A model generated the notes under the pieces. It did no database searches. It was given only the letters and a program-made list of their open reading frames with translations, and was not told the origin of the DNA. 38,156 bases of DNA from a virus. Within the stretch, counting starts at the first letter, position 1, and every line of letters starts with the position of its first letter. Positions 7,701 to 14,567 of this stretch are shown piece after piece. Location of the stretch: positions 1-38,156 of IMG/VR virus record IMGVR_UViG_3300019124_000104; one strand, 5' to 3'. The position numbers were made by a program, and so were the translations under genes.

Positions 7701-8185
7701 ACCTGCCCCTGGCTCGGGTTGCCGGGCAGGAACGAAACTTTCAGTCCGGGATAAACATAGGAGCGGCCAATCTTCGAATAGATGACCTTGCCGTCCGCCT
7801 TCACCTCACGCAGCGTTCGCTTGCTGCCCGCTACCAGCCCGGTGCCAAAGCTCACGAGGAACGTCACCGACCACTTGCCATCCTTGCGCTTGTAGGGCTC
7901 GGGCACGATGTCGATGATGTTGCCCGCCACCTCCAGCTCGCCCAGGAGCAGCGGGATCGTTCCGCCGTAGGCGGATTGCGGGAGCGCCACATTGTGCTGC
8001 TCCTCGATGTTGACGATCTCGCGCCGCGTCTCGACGCGCGTTCCAACCTGCTCCGGGTCTTGGCGCTTGTCGTATTGCCACACGACGGGCGGCGGCAGGC
8101 TGTAGGTGAACGATTTCCCCCATCCGCCGCCGACATCCCGCTTCAGGGTCGAGAACGTGTTGCGAACGTCTGTTCTAACCGACAT
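4730..8185 (-). CDS. Tail tip / baseplate hub protein, GTA gp15 (J-like) with inserted propeller-like region
   Basis: 1151 residues, the largest gene. The N-terminus (about 70-90, YGGTIPLLLGELEVAGNI) is J/hub-like. About 590-800 corresponds to the Phage-tail_3 hub fold (STVLRELARLAGYADSDI ... EFSFLEPGDVVEV). The C-terminus (about 1030-1151, ERPWAPVHLNAERIANGDL ... LSWERRTR) closely resembles the fibronectin-like end of the Rhodobacter GTA megatron gp15. Between about 211 and 575 lies a segment of repeated beta strands such as LVVIDPATGKIV and KAYLYDLDTGETETR that reads like a beta-propeller inserted in the hub. It is coupled to the upstream gene by a 6-nt gap and followed directly by the tail fibre. 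It should form the tail tip that penetrates the envelope. Confidence 0.85.
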   Translation of the reverse strand: MSVRTDVRNTFSTLKRDVGGGWGKSFTYSLPPPVVWQYDKRQDPEQVGTRVETRREIVNIEEQHNVALPQSAYGGTIPLLLGELEVAGNIIDIVPEPYKRKDGKWSVTFLVSFGTGLVAGSKRTLREVKADGKVIYSKIGRSYVYPGLKVSFLPGNPSQGQVTALGKNRPAYRNRICVLFRDFPVEDFGDRIPAITARISEASAAAPSQAVRFSSLTTTASEINSEPAIDWDAGLLYGYSFDLFSLRTLRLWDRREIKVQRITGGRRRYTSLSENGWKYHKETRRILAFADHGLEGDGTPAGILYPQLVVIDPATGKIVADSPRYVHGAAGGYDISSLAIVADPTMPGTFLVAGVERLGGAFFLARYDPATPAVYGLYDRRLIEGLALLTAGVPRPQTGGIYNYTEQRAIGQSGGSVRLYGAAGASLYEIEISGGDSPIITTTHLGTMGAGIRRMFYEPVRDRIYLFLADATAVEFYPGTGGGAGAGIARTDSTPFVWTNVGDYDPESARAGVVGVIHTTEKKAYLYDLDTGETETRTSISGIPANGRQVYDSASETFYMTDTFSTTAPAVAVPLGGLEAGKPVALSTVLRELARLAGYADSDILIENIPDMVNGAFFRDADTYQETLQQLSRAFSFDIVESGSKIKFRRPPTDAAFKVDGSIPSGRLVAQDGREISAGRTPDTDLPRQVELQYVDPAIGYDYSKQYARRPSAPIAVSQSTITEVIRLPVVLNASQAATLAAQRLYRLWEGQISQAFTTGPEFSFLEPGDVVEVRTDDFIWTAHVQRVQFGDESFEQVFFAKNYLTQVEAPIVGDSGQQPLIGMAPGSYASQYIHLDLPLLDGKHDLGGAGLRQYHMTAPRVGGDDWSGGYSWVAVGNKWTPIDQQTSEPTVGTCSTALSAPQSPWRVDETSTVTLSLLSGETVDLKSITEDELLNGRNLAAIGQPGRWEIVAFQTVEDLGGGNIRLSRFLRGLRGSEGMAGLHSAGDYFVLLDAHLGTVNYPVEELLSKLRFTATGLVESVGNAPVEYHTITGMAERPWAPVHLNAERIANGDLRLSWERRTRFGGEWKDGTEAVPLNEAAELYDVEIMDAAGAVKRTYANVATSSVVYPAADLLADFGGVQPASFSFRVYQLSAVVGRGFFSQQPIALA

Positions 8186-8191
8186 GCCGCC

Positions 8192-9169
8192 TCACGGATT
8201 GTAGGTGACGTTATTGCCAGAACTGTCGCCGTACCAGCCAATCGGGATGTATTGATCCTTCCTCGGCTCCTCGACCGGGGCGGGTACGACCACGGGAACC
8301 TCCTTCACCTCCTGGCGCACGCTCTCATACGAGAGTTTAAAGTCGCTGCCCGGCAGGTACGGTTCCCCCTGGAAATTCACCAGATTGTTGAACTTCGCCA
8401 TGCAGGTTTCGAGCCGCTTGTCGCAGCCGGGATAGACCGTGAAGGTGTCGCCCTTCGCAATGGGAAAGCGCGGCGACAGCCACAGCGAAATCGAACCGCC
8501 AATCTGCCGCCGTACCTCCTGGGCGAAGCCCTTGTTTGCGCCGCTCTGCCATTGCAGCGTGCCGCCATCGAGATAGCCGTTCGCGGGTACGTCCGAGAGC
8601 GTCGCCGTGATCGTGCGACCGGCAATGGTGTTCACGGTGCCGGTGCGCCCGTTACTGAGCAGCGGCCAGCGGCAGCGGGCATCGCCTAGATCCGCGCGGC
8701 AGGTCGGCCCGTAGGTTTCGACCAGCATGGCCCGGCCCAAGTCGATGCGCCCGCGCACCTCAAACGTGTAGAAGCCCTGGCCGTCATCCTCATAACTCGC
8801 CGCGCCGATCAGGCCCTCGAAAATCTCCATGACGCCAGCGGTCGGCTGCGAGCGGTCGGCAATCGCGAGCGAGACGGAGGAATGCTCCCAGACCCCTGCA
8901 AGAATGTTGCCCGTGCTGAACTGAAACGCCGGGGCGTTCGGGAGAGCCAGGTCAAGTGTGCCGACATTGCCGTCGTTGGTGAGTGTAACTTGGCTCGTGC
9001 GGAAGCCGGGTTTCGCCGTATACGTGTCCGCGCCAACGATGACATCGCGATTGCCGTCGCAAAGCCGGAACACGGCTCCATCCGGCCTCTTGATGGTGAG
9101 CAATCTGACCAGCCGGTGAGGGTTGGCGGCGAGACCCGCTTTGAGTGCCGCCGATACCGTTCGGCTCAT
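8192..9169 (-). CDS. Tail hub protein, DUF2163 with BR0599 C-terminal domain (probable Fe-S protein)
   Basis: 325 residues. The N-terminal two-thirds match DUF2163 and the C-terminus matches Phage_BR0599 (GCDKRLETCMAKFNNLVNF at 248-266, then PGSD). Cys157, Cys166, Cys249 and Cys256 fall where related tail hub proteins (lambda gpL, Rhodobacter GTA gp13) bind an iron-sulfur cluster. That ligand role is known for those relatives and inferred here. The gene sits in the usual place between the distal tail protein (ATGA overlap at 9166-9169) and the large hub. The C-terminal 35 residues (VPVVVPAPVEEPRKDQ) look disordered and extend beyond the usual domain. Confidence 0.88.
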   Translation of the reverse strand: MSRTVSAALKAGLAANPHRLVRLLTIKRPDGAVFRLCDGNRDVIVGADTYTAKPGFRTSQVTLTNDGNVGTLDLALPNAPAFQFSTGNILAGVWEHSSVSLAIADRSQPTAGVMEIFEGLIGAASYEDDGQGFYTFEVRGRIDLGRAMLVETYGPTCRADLGDARCRWPLLSNGRTGTVNTIAGRTITATLSDVPANGYLDGGTLQWQSGANKGFAQEVRRQIGGSISLWLSPRFPIAKGDTFTVYPGCDKRLETCMAKFNNLVNFQGEPYLPGSDFKLSYESVRQEVKEVPVVVPAPVEEPRKDQYIPIGWYGDSSGNNVTYNP

Positions 9170-9753
9170 TCTCGCACCTCGATCAAACGCAAACCCGATA
9201 TCCGCGCGTGGGTGGGTGTCACCATTTCCACGAGCAGCTCATCGGTGTCGAAGCGCACCGGCACATAGAACTCGAACGCGGCGGCGACGGTGGCCCCGCT
9301 CGCCGGGGCACTACTTAGGCGCACGATCCCGCGCGGTTGGAGGGTAAAGGCGGCGGGAGCGCCATTCACCCACACCGTCACGGTCCCGGCCTTCGGATAC
9401 AGGATGGGCCGAACATAGGGAACGCCGTCCGGCTCGTAGGTGCGCACGAGCTGAAAATCGCGCTTGGTGCCGTCACCCACGCCCAGAACCTCGCCCTCGC
9501 CCCGGTTGTCGAGCGGATCGCGCACGAGATAGGAGCGGGCACGGCCTCTCCTGGCGTAAAATAACGCCTCGATCCGGCGTGCGTCGGCCACCGGCATCGG
9601 CGCATAGGACAGGTCGAACAGAAGGCGGGCATCCTCCCAGCGGATGCCGCGCTGCTCGTTGCCGCCCGACAGCTCCGACACCACCGTTGCGAACTGCGGG
9701 CCGCGCACAGCCCCGATTTCAAACCGCTCGGACAGGATGATGTTGTCGGGCAT
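9166..9753 (-). CDS. Distal tail protein, DUF2460 family
   Basis: 195 residues matching DUF2460: ERFEIGAVRGPQFATVV near the N-terminus, ALFYARRGRARSYLVRDPLD around 63-82, and a C-terminal half with DGVPYVRPILYPKAGTV. In the Rhodobacter GTA this family (gp12) forms the hexameric ring joining the tail tube to the hub. The start follows the tape-measure stop by 2 nt, and the end overlaps the next hub gene by 4 nt. This fixes the order tape measure, distal tail, hub, as in other siphophages. Confidence 0.87.
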   Translation of the reverse strand: MPDNIILSERFEIGAVRGPQFATVVSELSGGNEQRGIRWEDARLLFDLSYAPMPVADARRIEALFYARRGRARSYLVRDPLDNRGEGEVLGVGDGTKRDFQLVRTYEPDGVPYVRPILYPKAGTVTVWVNGAPAAFTLQPRGIVRLSSAPASGATVAAAFEFYVPVRFDTDELLVEMVTPTHARISGLRLIEVRE

Positions 9754-9755
9754 TG

Positions 9756-11561
9756 TTACCCCTTGAGCGCGTTCTGCACTTCAAACGCCAGATCCCGGGC
9801 CGCCTGCCGCCGCGAGAGCGGCGAACCTAGATCGATCATTTGCACCGGCATGGAAATGGCGACGTTCTGCTCGCGCACCGTGGCCGCGCCGACCCCCAGC
9901 GTGGCGACGGCGGGCGTAGGCGCTGCACCGAGATTTCCGATGTTGGACAGCGAGTTGCCAAGGCGGTCAGCCATCGTTGCCATCGCGCCCACCACGCCAC
10001 CGGCGGCATCGTGGGCCGCATCCGGCATTTGCATGGACATCCGGTCCATCCATTGGCCCACCTCCACGACCAAATCCGGCACGATGGAGCCGCCCACAAT
10101 GCGGTCGTATGCGTCTTTGAACTCCTGAACCAGCGAGGCGATCTTGCTTTTGACAGCATCGATTAAGCTGCTGAGCTTATCCGAAAGCCATTCCTTGATG
10201 CCGTCATAGATCTGCTTTGCGTAATCGATGGCCTTGTCTTTCAGGCCGCCAATGAAGTCGATCCACTCGGTGAGCTTTTTGATTTGATCCGACACCCACT
10301 TCTGCAACGCATCGAGCAATTTCTTGAAGGTTTCGTTCATCCACTTGGAAAAGCCCTCCCAGGCTTTTCGAAGGGGCTCGACCACGGTTGCGGCGTTCTG
10401 CGTCACCCAGGCGGCGAAGGCTGCAATTCTTTCCGCGATGGCGTCGAACACCGCGCTCGCCTGCTGCTGCATCCGGCCCAGCGCCTCGCGCACCCGCTCG
10501 ACCAGGGCGGCAAATGCGTCGCGGATTTTCGACAGGCGCTCGCTCACGACGCTCGCGGCTTCCGAGAGCGCCGGGGCGAGCGCGGCAATGGCAACTATCA
10601 GGCCCGCAGCCCCCGCAACCGCAGCCACCACCGCCAGGACCGGCCCGCTGATAGCTCCCAACGCCATGGAGAACAGCCCCAGACCCGTCAGCACCGGCCC
10701 CAGCGCCGCCGCGATGCCGCCCACCACGAGGACGAACTGTTGCACGGGTTCGGGAAGCTGCGCGAAGTAGTGGGCGACCTGGGTAAGCGCCTGCACCACG
10801 CGGGTCGCGACCGGCAGAATGCTTTGCCCCAAACGCGCCGCCAGCTCGTTCCAAGCGCCTGCGAGGCGGCGCACGGAATTGGCATAGCTGTCGCTCGTGC
10901 GCGTAGCGTCGCCCTGTGCATCCTTGGTCTGCTCAAGGATGAGGGCGGCGCGGGCGAGGACTTTCGCCTGATCGGTGAGCTTGCCATCCACCAGCTCCAG
11001 GCCCATGGCGAGGCCCTTGGCCTGGACGGCGGCTTCGTTCAGGAACACGCCGAAATCCCGCAGCGGCTCGCTCTCGCCCGCCAGCCCGGAACGGAGCTTC
11101 GCCAGCGCGTCGTCCTCGGCCACGTTGTAGAACGACGACAGATCCTGGGCCAGCGCGGTGAACTGCTTGGAAAGCTCGGAGGCGTTCTTCGCGCCCTCCT
11201 CCGTCGCCGGGTTCACCTGCTTGAACATCTGCATGAAGCTGGACGCCATCTTCTGCAGCTCAAGCGTGGAGCGGCCCATCTCCGCGCCGGTCGCGTCCGC
11301 CCACTCGCGCACCGCCTTGGCATTTTCCTTGAACAGGAAATCGAACGCGCTGCCGAACTCCTGTGCGTCGGATGCGGCGTCGAGGAAGCTCTTGCCCATG
11401 AGGGCGAGCGGAGCGGACACGGCGACCGACAGGCCCGCACCCCAGGCGCTCAACTTGCCCGAGATCTCATCGAGCCGCTTGGTGGCCTTCTGCATCCCCT
11501 CTTCGAACTGCGCAATGTCCGCGCCGAGGACGACGCGCAGCGCACCGATCACGGATTGCAT
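9756..11561 (-). CDS. Tape measure protein
   Basis: 601 residues and mostly helical. The N-terminal part (1-70) contains GMQKATKRLDEISGKLSAWG and hydrophobic SVAVSAPLALMGKSFLDAA, typical of tail tape-measure proteins. A long hydrophobic block lies at about 275-330, followed by helical repeats with Trp (about 390-480). The length would suggest a tail of roughly 90 nm by the usual 0.15 nm per residue rule (inference). AAAGGAG lies upstream of the ATG at 11559-11561. The start lies inside the end of the frameshifted chaperone frame, which runs to 11549. Confidence 0.85.
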   Translation of the reverse strand: MQSVIGALRVVLGADIAQFEEGMQKATKRLDEISGKLSAWGAGLSVAVSAPLALMGKSFLDAASDAQEFGSAFDFLFKENAKAVREWADATGAEMGRSTLELQKMASSFMQMFKQVNPATEEGAKNASELSKQFTALAQDLSSFYNVAEDDALAKLRSGLAGESEPLRDFGVFLNEAAVQAKGLAMGLELVDGKLTDQAKVLARAALILEQTKDAQGDATRTSDSYANSVRRLAGAWNELAARLGQSILPVATRVVQALTQVAHYFAQLPEPVQQFVLVVGGIAAALGPVLTGLGLFSMALGAISGPVLAVVAAVAGAAGLIVAIAALAPALSEAASVVSERLSKIRDAFAALVERVREALGRMQQQASAVFDAIAERIAAFAAWVTQNAATVVEPLRKAWEGFSKWMNETFKKLLDALQKWVSDQIKKLTEWIDFIGGLKDKAIDYAKQIYDGIKEWLSDKLSSLIDAVKSKIASLVQEFKDAYDRIVGGSIVPDLVVEVGQWMDRMSMQMPDAAHDAAGGVVGAMATMADRLGNSLSNIGNLGAAPTPAVATLGVGAATVREQNVAISMPVQMIDLGSPLSRRQAARDLAFEVQNALKG

Positions 11562-12222
11562 GGCAACTCCTTTACGTCACCGCCGAACCACACATGCATG
11601 AGCTTCACGAGGCGCAACTGCTCCTCCCAGCTCTGCGGTGCGGCGCGCTTGCGGCGCTGCTTGGGCATCAGCTTGTGCAGCGGCGGGAGCTTTCTGGCCC
11701 GCTCCAGCGCCGCCACGTGCCACGCGAGCCAAGCGAGATTGGCTTGTTCGCGGGTGATGGCCCGCGCCCGCCCTTCGATGCGGGCCGCGATCTCGCGCGG
11801 CGTGAGCCGCCAGAAGCTGTCGGGATCGAGCCCCGCCTCGGTGTAGGTGGACAGCCAGTCTAGCCAGTCCCACTCGCGGCGCTCGCCGCCGGGGGGCGGG
11901 CTTCGGTGCCCTCCCCGCCACCGAAGGAACGGGTGAACGCCTCGCCCACCTTGTCGAGCAGGTCGACCATTCCGGCTTTGCTCACCAGCTCACCGGCCTC
12001 CTCGATGGTGAGGTCTGGGTGGTGGTCGCGCAGCCCTGCCCATAGGACCGCGCGCACCATCTTCAGGCGAAGTGTTTCCTTGTTCGCGAGGCGCTGCGCG
12101 ATTTCGTGAATGCCGAGATCGAGCTTGTCCTCAAGCTCGCACAGGGCGTTCGTGGAATAGCGCAGCGTGTATTCCTTGCCGTCCACGCGGAAACTCACCT
12201 CGCCTCGGTTCGCGTTCGCCAT
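11549..12222 (-). CDS. Long tail assembly chaperone made by -1 frameshifting
   Basis: The second frame is open from the slippery site to a TGA at 11549-11551, 13 nt inside the tape-measure gene, but has no good start of its own. Slipping -1 at C_CCC_CCG gives a 224-residue fusion. The added 113 residues read as a real protein: EWDWLDWLSTYTEAGLDPD, then SFWRLTPREIAARIEG, then NLAWLAWHVAALERARKLPP. That pattern (D-P-x-x-F-W-x-L-T-P-x-E) is typical of the second tail chaperone of GTA-like phages. As with lambda G/GT, the long form would bridge the tail tube protein and the tape measure during assembly. In some relatives the second protein is a separate gene, so re-initiation is the alternative. 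Confidence 0.7.
11860..12222 (-). CDS. Tail assembly chaperone, GTA-type (short form)
   Basis: 120 residues from the ATG at 12220-12222 (AGAGG upstream). The sequence GEVSFRVDGKEYTLRYSTNA, then LCELEDKLDLGIHEIAQRL, then RAVLWAGLRDHHPDLTIEEA matches the GTA TAC-like family, which binds the tail tube subunit. The last ten codons (PPAASAASGTG) lie past the slippery site and are low-complexity, as expected for a frame normally used only for the short product. It lies between the tail tube and tape measure genes, the universal chaperone position. Confidence 0.85.
   Translation of the reverse strand: MANANRGEVSFRVDGKEYTLRYSTNALCELEDKLDLGIHEIAQRLANKETLRLKMVRAVLWAGLRDHHPDLTIEEAGELVSKAGMVDLLDKVGEAFTRSFGGGEGTEARPPAASAASGTG
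11890..11896 (-). promoter_or_regulatory. -1 ribosomal frameshift slippery heptamer
   Basis: On the minus strand the chaperone codons CGC CCC CCG contain C_CCC_CCG, a perfect X_XXY_YYZ heptamer in the correct frame. After slippage the next codon is GGC at 11890-11888, and the new frame stays open for 113 codons. The short product ends with TAG 30 nt downstream. Frequency of slippage cannot be judged from sequence. Confidence 0.65.
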
Positions 12223-12232
12223 GCGTCACCTC

Positions 12233-12664
12233 TTAGGGAACAGCCGGAAGGAATGCGGGCTTGCCCGACACCTTGAAGGTGGCCGTGGCACTCATTTTGT
12301 CGTCGTGCGGCGCGTCGGGCTCAAAGCCGGTGCAGAATGCGGCGAACTCCCAGGCGACACCGTTCGGAAAAGTGATCCGGTAGGTGCGCGTTTCGTCGGC
12401 GGCAAGGTTCGCCATGATCTGGCTCTCGCCTGCCCCGCCGGGAATGAAGTTCATTTCGACCGAGACTTCGCCGCCGTCCTTCAGGCCGGGAATGAACTCC
12501 CGCCACATCTCGGGAGAGAGCATGTGGGTAGCGTCCAGCGCGTCGCGGCTCATGGCAGGCGGCGTGATGTTGACCACCTCCGCGAGCTGCGTGAACACCT
12601 CCGGGTCGGCCCCGTTCCCGATTTCAAACCGGGAGCCCATGCCGACCATTGCTTCCGTTGCCAT
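12233..12664 (-). CDS. Major tail (tube) protein
   Basis: 143 residues. The features SRFEIGNGADPEVFTQLAEV, PPAMSRDALDATHM, GEVSVEMNFIPGG and a C-terminal SATATFKVSGKPAF are those of lambda gpV-like tail tube proteins of GTA-type phages. The subunits stack as hexameric rings to form the tail tube. It is preceded by the tail terminator gene and followed by the chaperones, as expected. The start at 12664 sits 12 nt after the previous stop (GGAG just upstream). Confidence 0.87.
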   Translation of the reverse strand: MATEAMVGMGSRFEIGNGADPEVFTQLAEVVNITPPAMSRDALDATHMLSPEMWREFIPGLKDGGEVSVEMNFIPGGAGESQIMANLAADETRTYRITFPNGVAWEFAAFCTGFEPDAPHDDKMSATATFKVSGKPAFLPAVP

Positions 12665-12676
12665 GGCTTAACTCCT

Positions 12677-13069
12677 CTACTCGGTGTGCCACATGATGAA
12701 ATCGAGGCTCGTGCGGAACAGCCGCCTCGATGCCCCGGCGTCCTCCGAGAAGTCCCGCTCCGCGTCCACGAACACGGCCTGGATCTCGATACCGCCGTAG
12801 GTTCCCGTGAGGCCCTTGAGGGCCTGGACGACGGCGCGTGCCCCGCGCTTGCCGTCCCCGTAGCTGTTGCCCCAGCAATCCACCTGCACGCGCGAATTCA
12901 CGAGGCCCGATGCGCCAGCCATCCGGTAATCGCGCCCGCCGTCGATGCGCAGCAGGACGATGGCCGGGAGCTGCGATCCTTGCGGGCGTTCCACCCACCA
13001 GATGCGTTTGCCCACCGCCTGGGCCACGGCGGGGTGTGCCAGCAGGTAGCCGATCAGAGCCTCTTCCAT
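12677..13069 (-). CDS. Tail terminator / completion protein, DUF3168 family
   Basis: 130 residues from the ATG at 13067-13069, which follows the previous stop by 7 nt. An upstream in-frame extension to 13249 is Arg-rich antisense of the neighbouring gene and is rejected. The fold signature is MEEALIGYLLAHPAVAQAVG, then RIWWVERPQGSQLPAIVL, VQVDCWGNSY (the V-x-V-x-x-W/C-G motif of DUF3168), ending FRTSLDFIMWH. Such proteins cap the tail tube and connect it to the head. Confidence 0.82.
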   Translation of the reverse strand: MEEALIGYLLAHPAVAQAVGKRIWWVERPQGSQLPAIVLLRIDGGRDYRMAGASGLVNSRVQVDCWGNSYGDGKRGARAVVQALKGLTGTYGGIEIQAVFVDAERDFSEDAGASRRLFRTSLDFIMWHTE

Positions 13070-13076
13070 GGGTGCC

Positions 13077-13535
13077 TTAACCTCCAACCGCCTTCTTCGC
13101 GGCCAGCCGCGCCGCCTTTCGGGCGAGGCGCTGCGCGGCCTTATCGATCTCCACGGCCAGCTCCTTTTGCACCGTCTCAAGCGCCTCCAGCTTGCGGGTG
13201 TCCCAGGCCGGGCGAACGTAAGGACGGGCTTGGTTATGGATCGAGCCAAACTCGACTAGGTGCGCTGCCGGGTCAGGCCCAGGCCCCACGAACACCTCAA
13301 CCTCGGATCGCTTTTTGTGGAGGGTCCGCTGGCGTTTGGAGAGCTTGGTCGATACGCCGATGGAATTGCGCAGATGCCCCTCTTCTACCGGCACGCGCCC
13401 CTTCATGGCGTCGGCCATGGGCTCGCCCGCTTTGCGCAGCGCCCGGCGCACCACGTTGCGACCGGTTGCCTTCGGGAGCTGGAGCAGCGCCTCGCGCATC
13501 TGCTTTAAGCCCTCGACCCGAACGGTGGTTTTCAT
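13077..13535 (-). CDS. HK97-gp10-like head-tail joining protein
   Basis: 152 residues from the ATG at 13533-13535, overlapping the head closure gene by ATGA. Residues MKTTVRVEGLKQMREALLQL, then VVRRALRKAGEPMADAM, then VPVEEGHLRNSIGVS, then HLVEFGSIHNQARPYVRPA are the standard HK97-gp10 sequence (PxxxGxLRxSI and VEFGT-x-x-x-x-A-x-PF/Y-x-RPA). The Lys/Arg/Ala-rich C-terminus (about 125-152) is a helical tail. The family acts at the neck between head and tail. Confidence 0.87.
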   Translation of the reverse strand: MKTTVRVEGLKQMREALLQLPKATGRNVVRRALRKAGEPMADAMKGRVPVEEGHLRNSIGVSTKLSKRQRTLHKKRSEVEVFVGPGPDPAAHLVEFGSIHNQARPYVRPAWDTRKLEALETVQKELAVEIDKAAQRLARKAARLAAKKAVGG

Positions 13536-13876
13536 TGTCCCGTCCTTTCGGTGCGCGCCGCCGCCGTGATTTCGAGGCCCTCGCGCCTGCCGATTTCCTT
13601 GACGGCATTGATGGAATATTCGCGCCCCTCGTAGATCACCCGGTCCTCGGGCGAGAGGTCCGCGAGCGCGGGTTGCCAGCGCACGCGAAACCGGGTCGTC
13701 ACTTCCGCCGCCACCTCGTGCGCAGCCCACCGCTCCTCGTCGCGCACATCCGATTTCGAGGCCCACACCGTGGCGACGGGTGCCCAGGTGCGAACCTCCT
13801 CATTGAGGGCGTTCCGGGTGACGGTGGATCGCTCGATGGTGATGCGCCGGTCGAGCTGGCCTGCGCCAAGCGGCAT
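13532..13876 (-). CDS. Head closure protein (head-tail adaptor, SPP1 gp16-like)
   Basis: 114 residues. GAGQLDRRITIERSTVTRN at the N-terminus and VWASKSDVRDEERWAAHEV plus RFRVRWQPALADLSPEDRV further on match the Phage_H_T_join family (L-x-x-R-I-x-I-x-x-x at the start, W-A-x-v-x-x-x-x-G/D-x-E in the middle, then F-x-I/V-R-Y/W). It seals the head after DNA packaging. The ATG at 13874-13876 overlaps the preceding stop by one base (TAATG), and the stop overlaps gp10 (ATGA). Confidence 0.87.
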   Translation of the reverse strand: MPLGAGQLDRRITIERSTVTRNALNEEVRTWAPVATVWASKSDVRDEERWAAHEVAAEVTTRFRVRWQPALADLSPEDRVIYEGREYSINAVKEIGRREGLEITAAARTERTGQ

Positions 13877-14058
13877 TATTTCGCCTTCCGGGTGCGCTGC
13901 GCTTTCGTCTGCCGCACTTCCGTGGCAGCGCCGTCGTCAATGGCTGCTTGCCCGATAGGCTTGCGCACGCTGTAGGTTTCGCCCTCTTTGTATTCGATGG
14001 CGATTTCCGGGTTGTCATCAGGCCGGTATGCCCAATTGCGTTTGAACGTGACGCGCAT
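13876..14058 (-). CDS. Small phage protein, unknown function
   Basis: 60 residues from the ATG at 14056-14058, chosen over an upstream ATG at 14082 because AAGGAG sits 7 nt before it. The sequence MRVTFKRNWAYRPDDNPEIA is followed by EYKEGETYSVRKPIGQAAID and a basic C-terminus (TKAQRTRKAK). It is short, charged and beta-like in its first half, and resembles the small neck-region proteins often found between connector and head closure genes. I do not recognise a family. Confidence 0.65.
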   Translation of the reverse strand: MRVTFKRNWAYRPDDNPEIAIEYKEGETYSVRKPIGQAAIDDGAATEVRQTKAQRTRKAK

Positions 14059-14060
14059 GT

Positions 14061-14567
14061 TCACTCCTTGGTAACGAGCCACGGGCGAAGAAACACGAGC
14101 AGCGCGTGGGCCACGGCGGGAAGCCGTTCGCCAAACAGCGCATCAAGGACGCCGTGGTCGTCCTTCGCGCCCGTGTTCATGAAGCGTTGGAGCGAGTTGA
14201 CGATGTGCTCTTCGTCCTGGCAGCGGCGCGGCCAGCCCTCCTCTGCCGTAACGGATTGGTCGAATTCGATTGTCTCCCCGATGCATTTGTGCGCATCGGC
14301 CCAGACCACGCGGGAATGCTCCCAGCCTAGACGTTCGGCCACCCAATGGTGGGTCACATCGTGCTCCAGGCCGTATTGCATCGGATCGCTGTAACCGGCG
14401 AGCGCGGCGTAGCGGGCAAATTCTGCCTTGTCCTCCTCACTGAAGGCGGGATTGTCGCCTGCCACCGGCCAGAACTCGCTCACGGCACCATCGGGATAGG
14501 TACTGACGATTTTGTGCGGGTGGATTTCGACGCTGGCCCCTCCGACAATGACCTTGCGCGGCGTCAT
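14061..14567 (-). CDS. Conserved phage protein of unknown function in the neck-gene cluster
   Basis: 168 residues. It starts in the ATGA overlap with the connector gene (14564-14567) and ends 2 nt before the next start. Visible features are a beta-like N-terminus (VIVGGASVEIHPHKIVS) and a central EHDVTHHWVAERLGW with three close His residues, then CIGETIEFDQ. The HD-x-x-HH arrangement could bind metal, but I know of no family with that function and do not assign one. Its position inside the head-tail operon is unusual for a non-structural protein. Confidence 0.7.
   Translation of the reverse strand: MTPRKVIVGGASVEIHPHKIVSTYPDGAVSEFWPVAGDNPAFSEEDKAEFARYAALAGYSDPMQYGLEHDVTHHWVAERLGWEHSRVVWADAHKCIGETIEFDQSVTAEEGWPRRCQDEEHIVNSLQRFMNTGAKDDHGVLDALFGERLPAVAHALLVFLRPWLVTKE

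Noticed and set aside
11577-11921. Arg/Ala-rich minus-strand frame over the chaperone region
   Set aside because: Wrong frame: it lacks the FWRLTPRE-type sequence and is a shadow of the -1 frameshift product.
13069-13249. N-terminal extension of the tail terminator gene
   Set aside because: The extra 60 residues are Arg/Trp-rich antisense-like sequence overlapping the HK97-gp10 gene; homology starts at the ATG at 13069.
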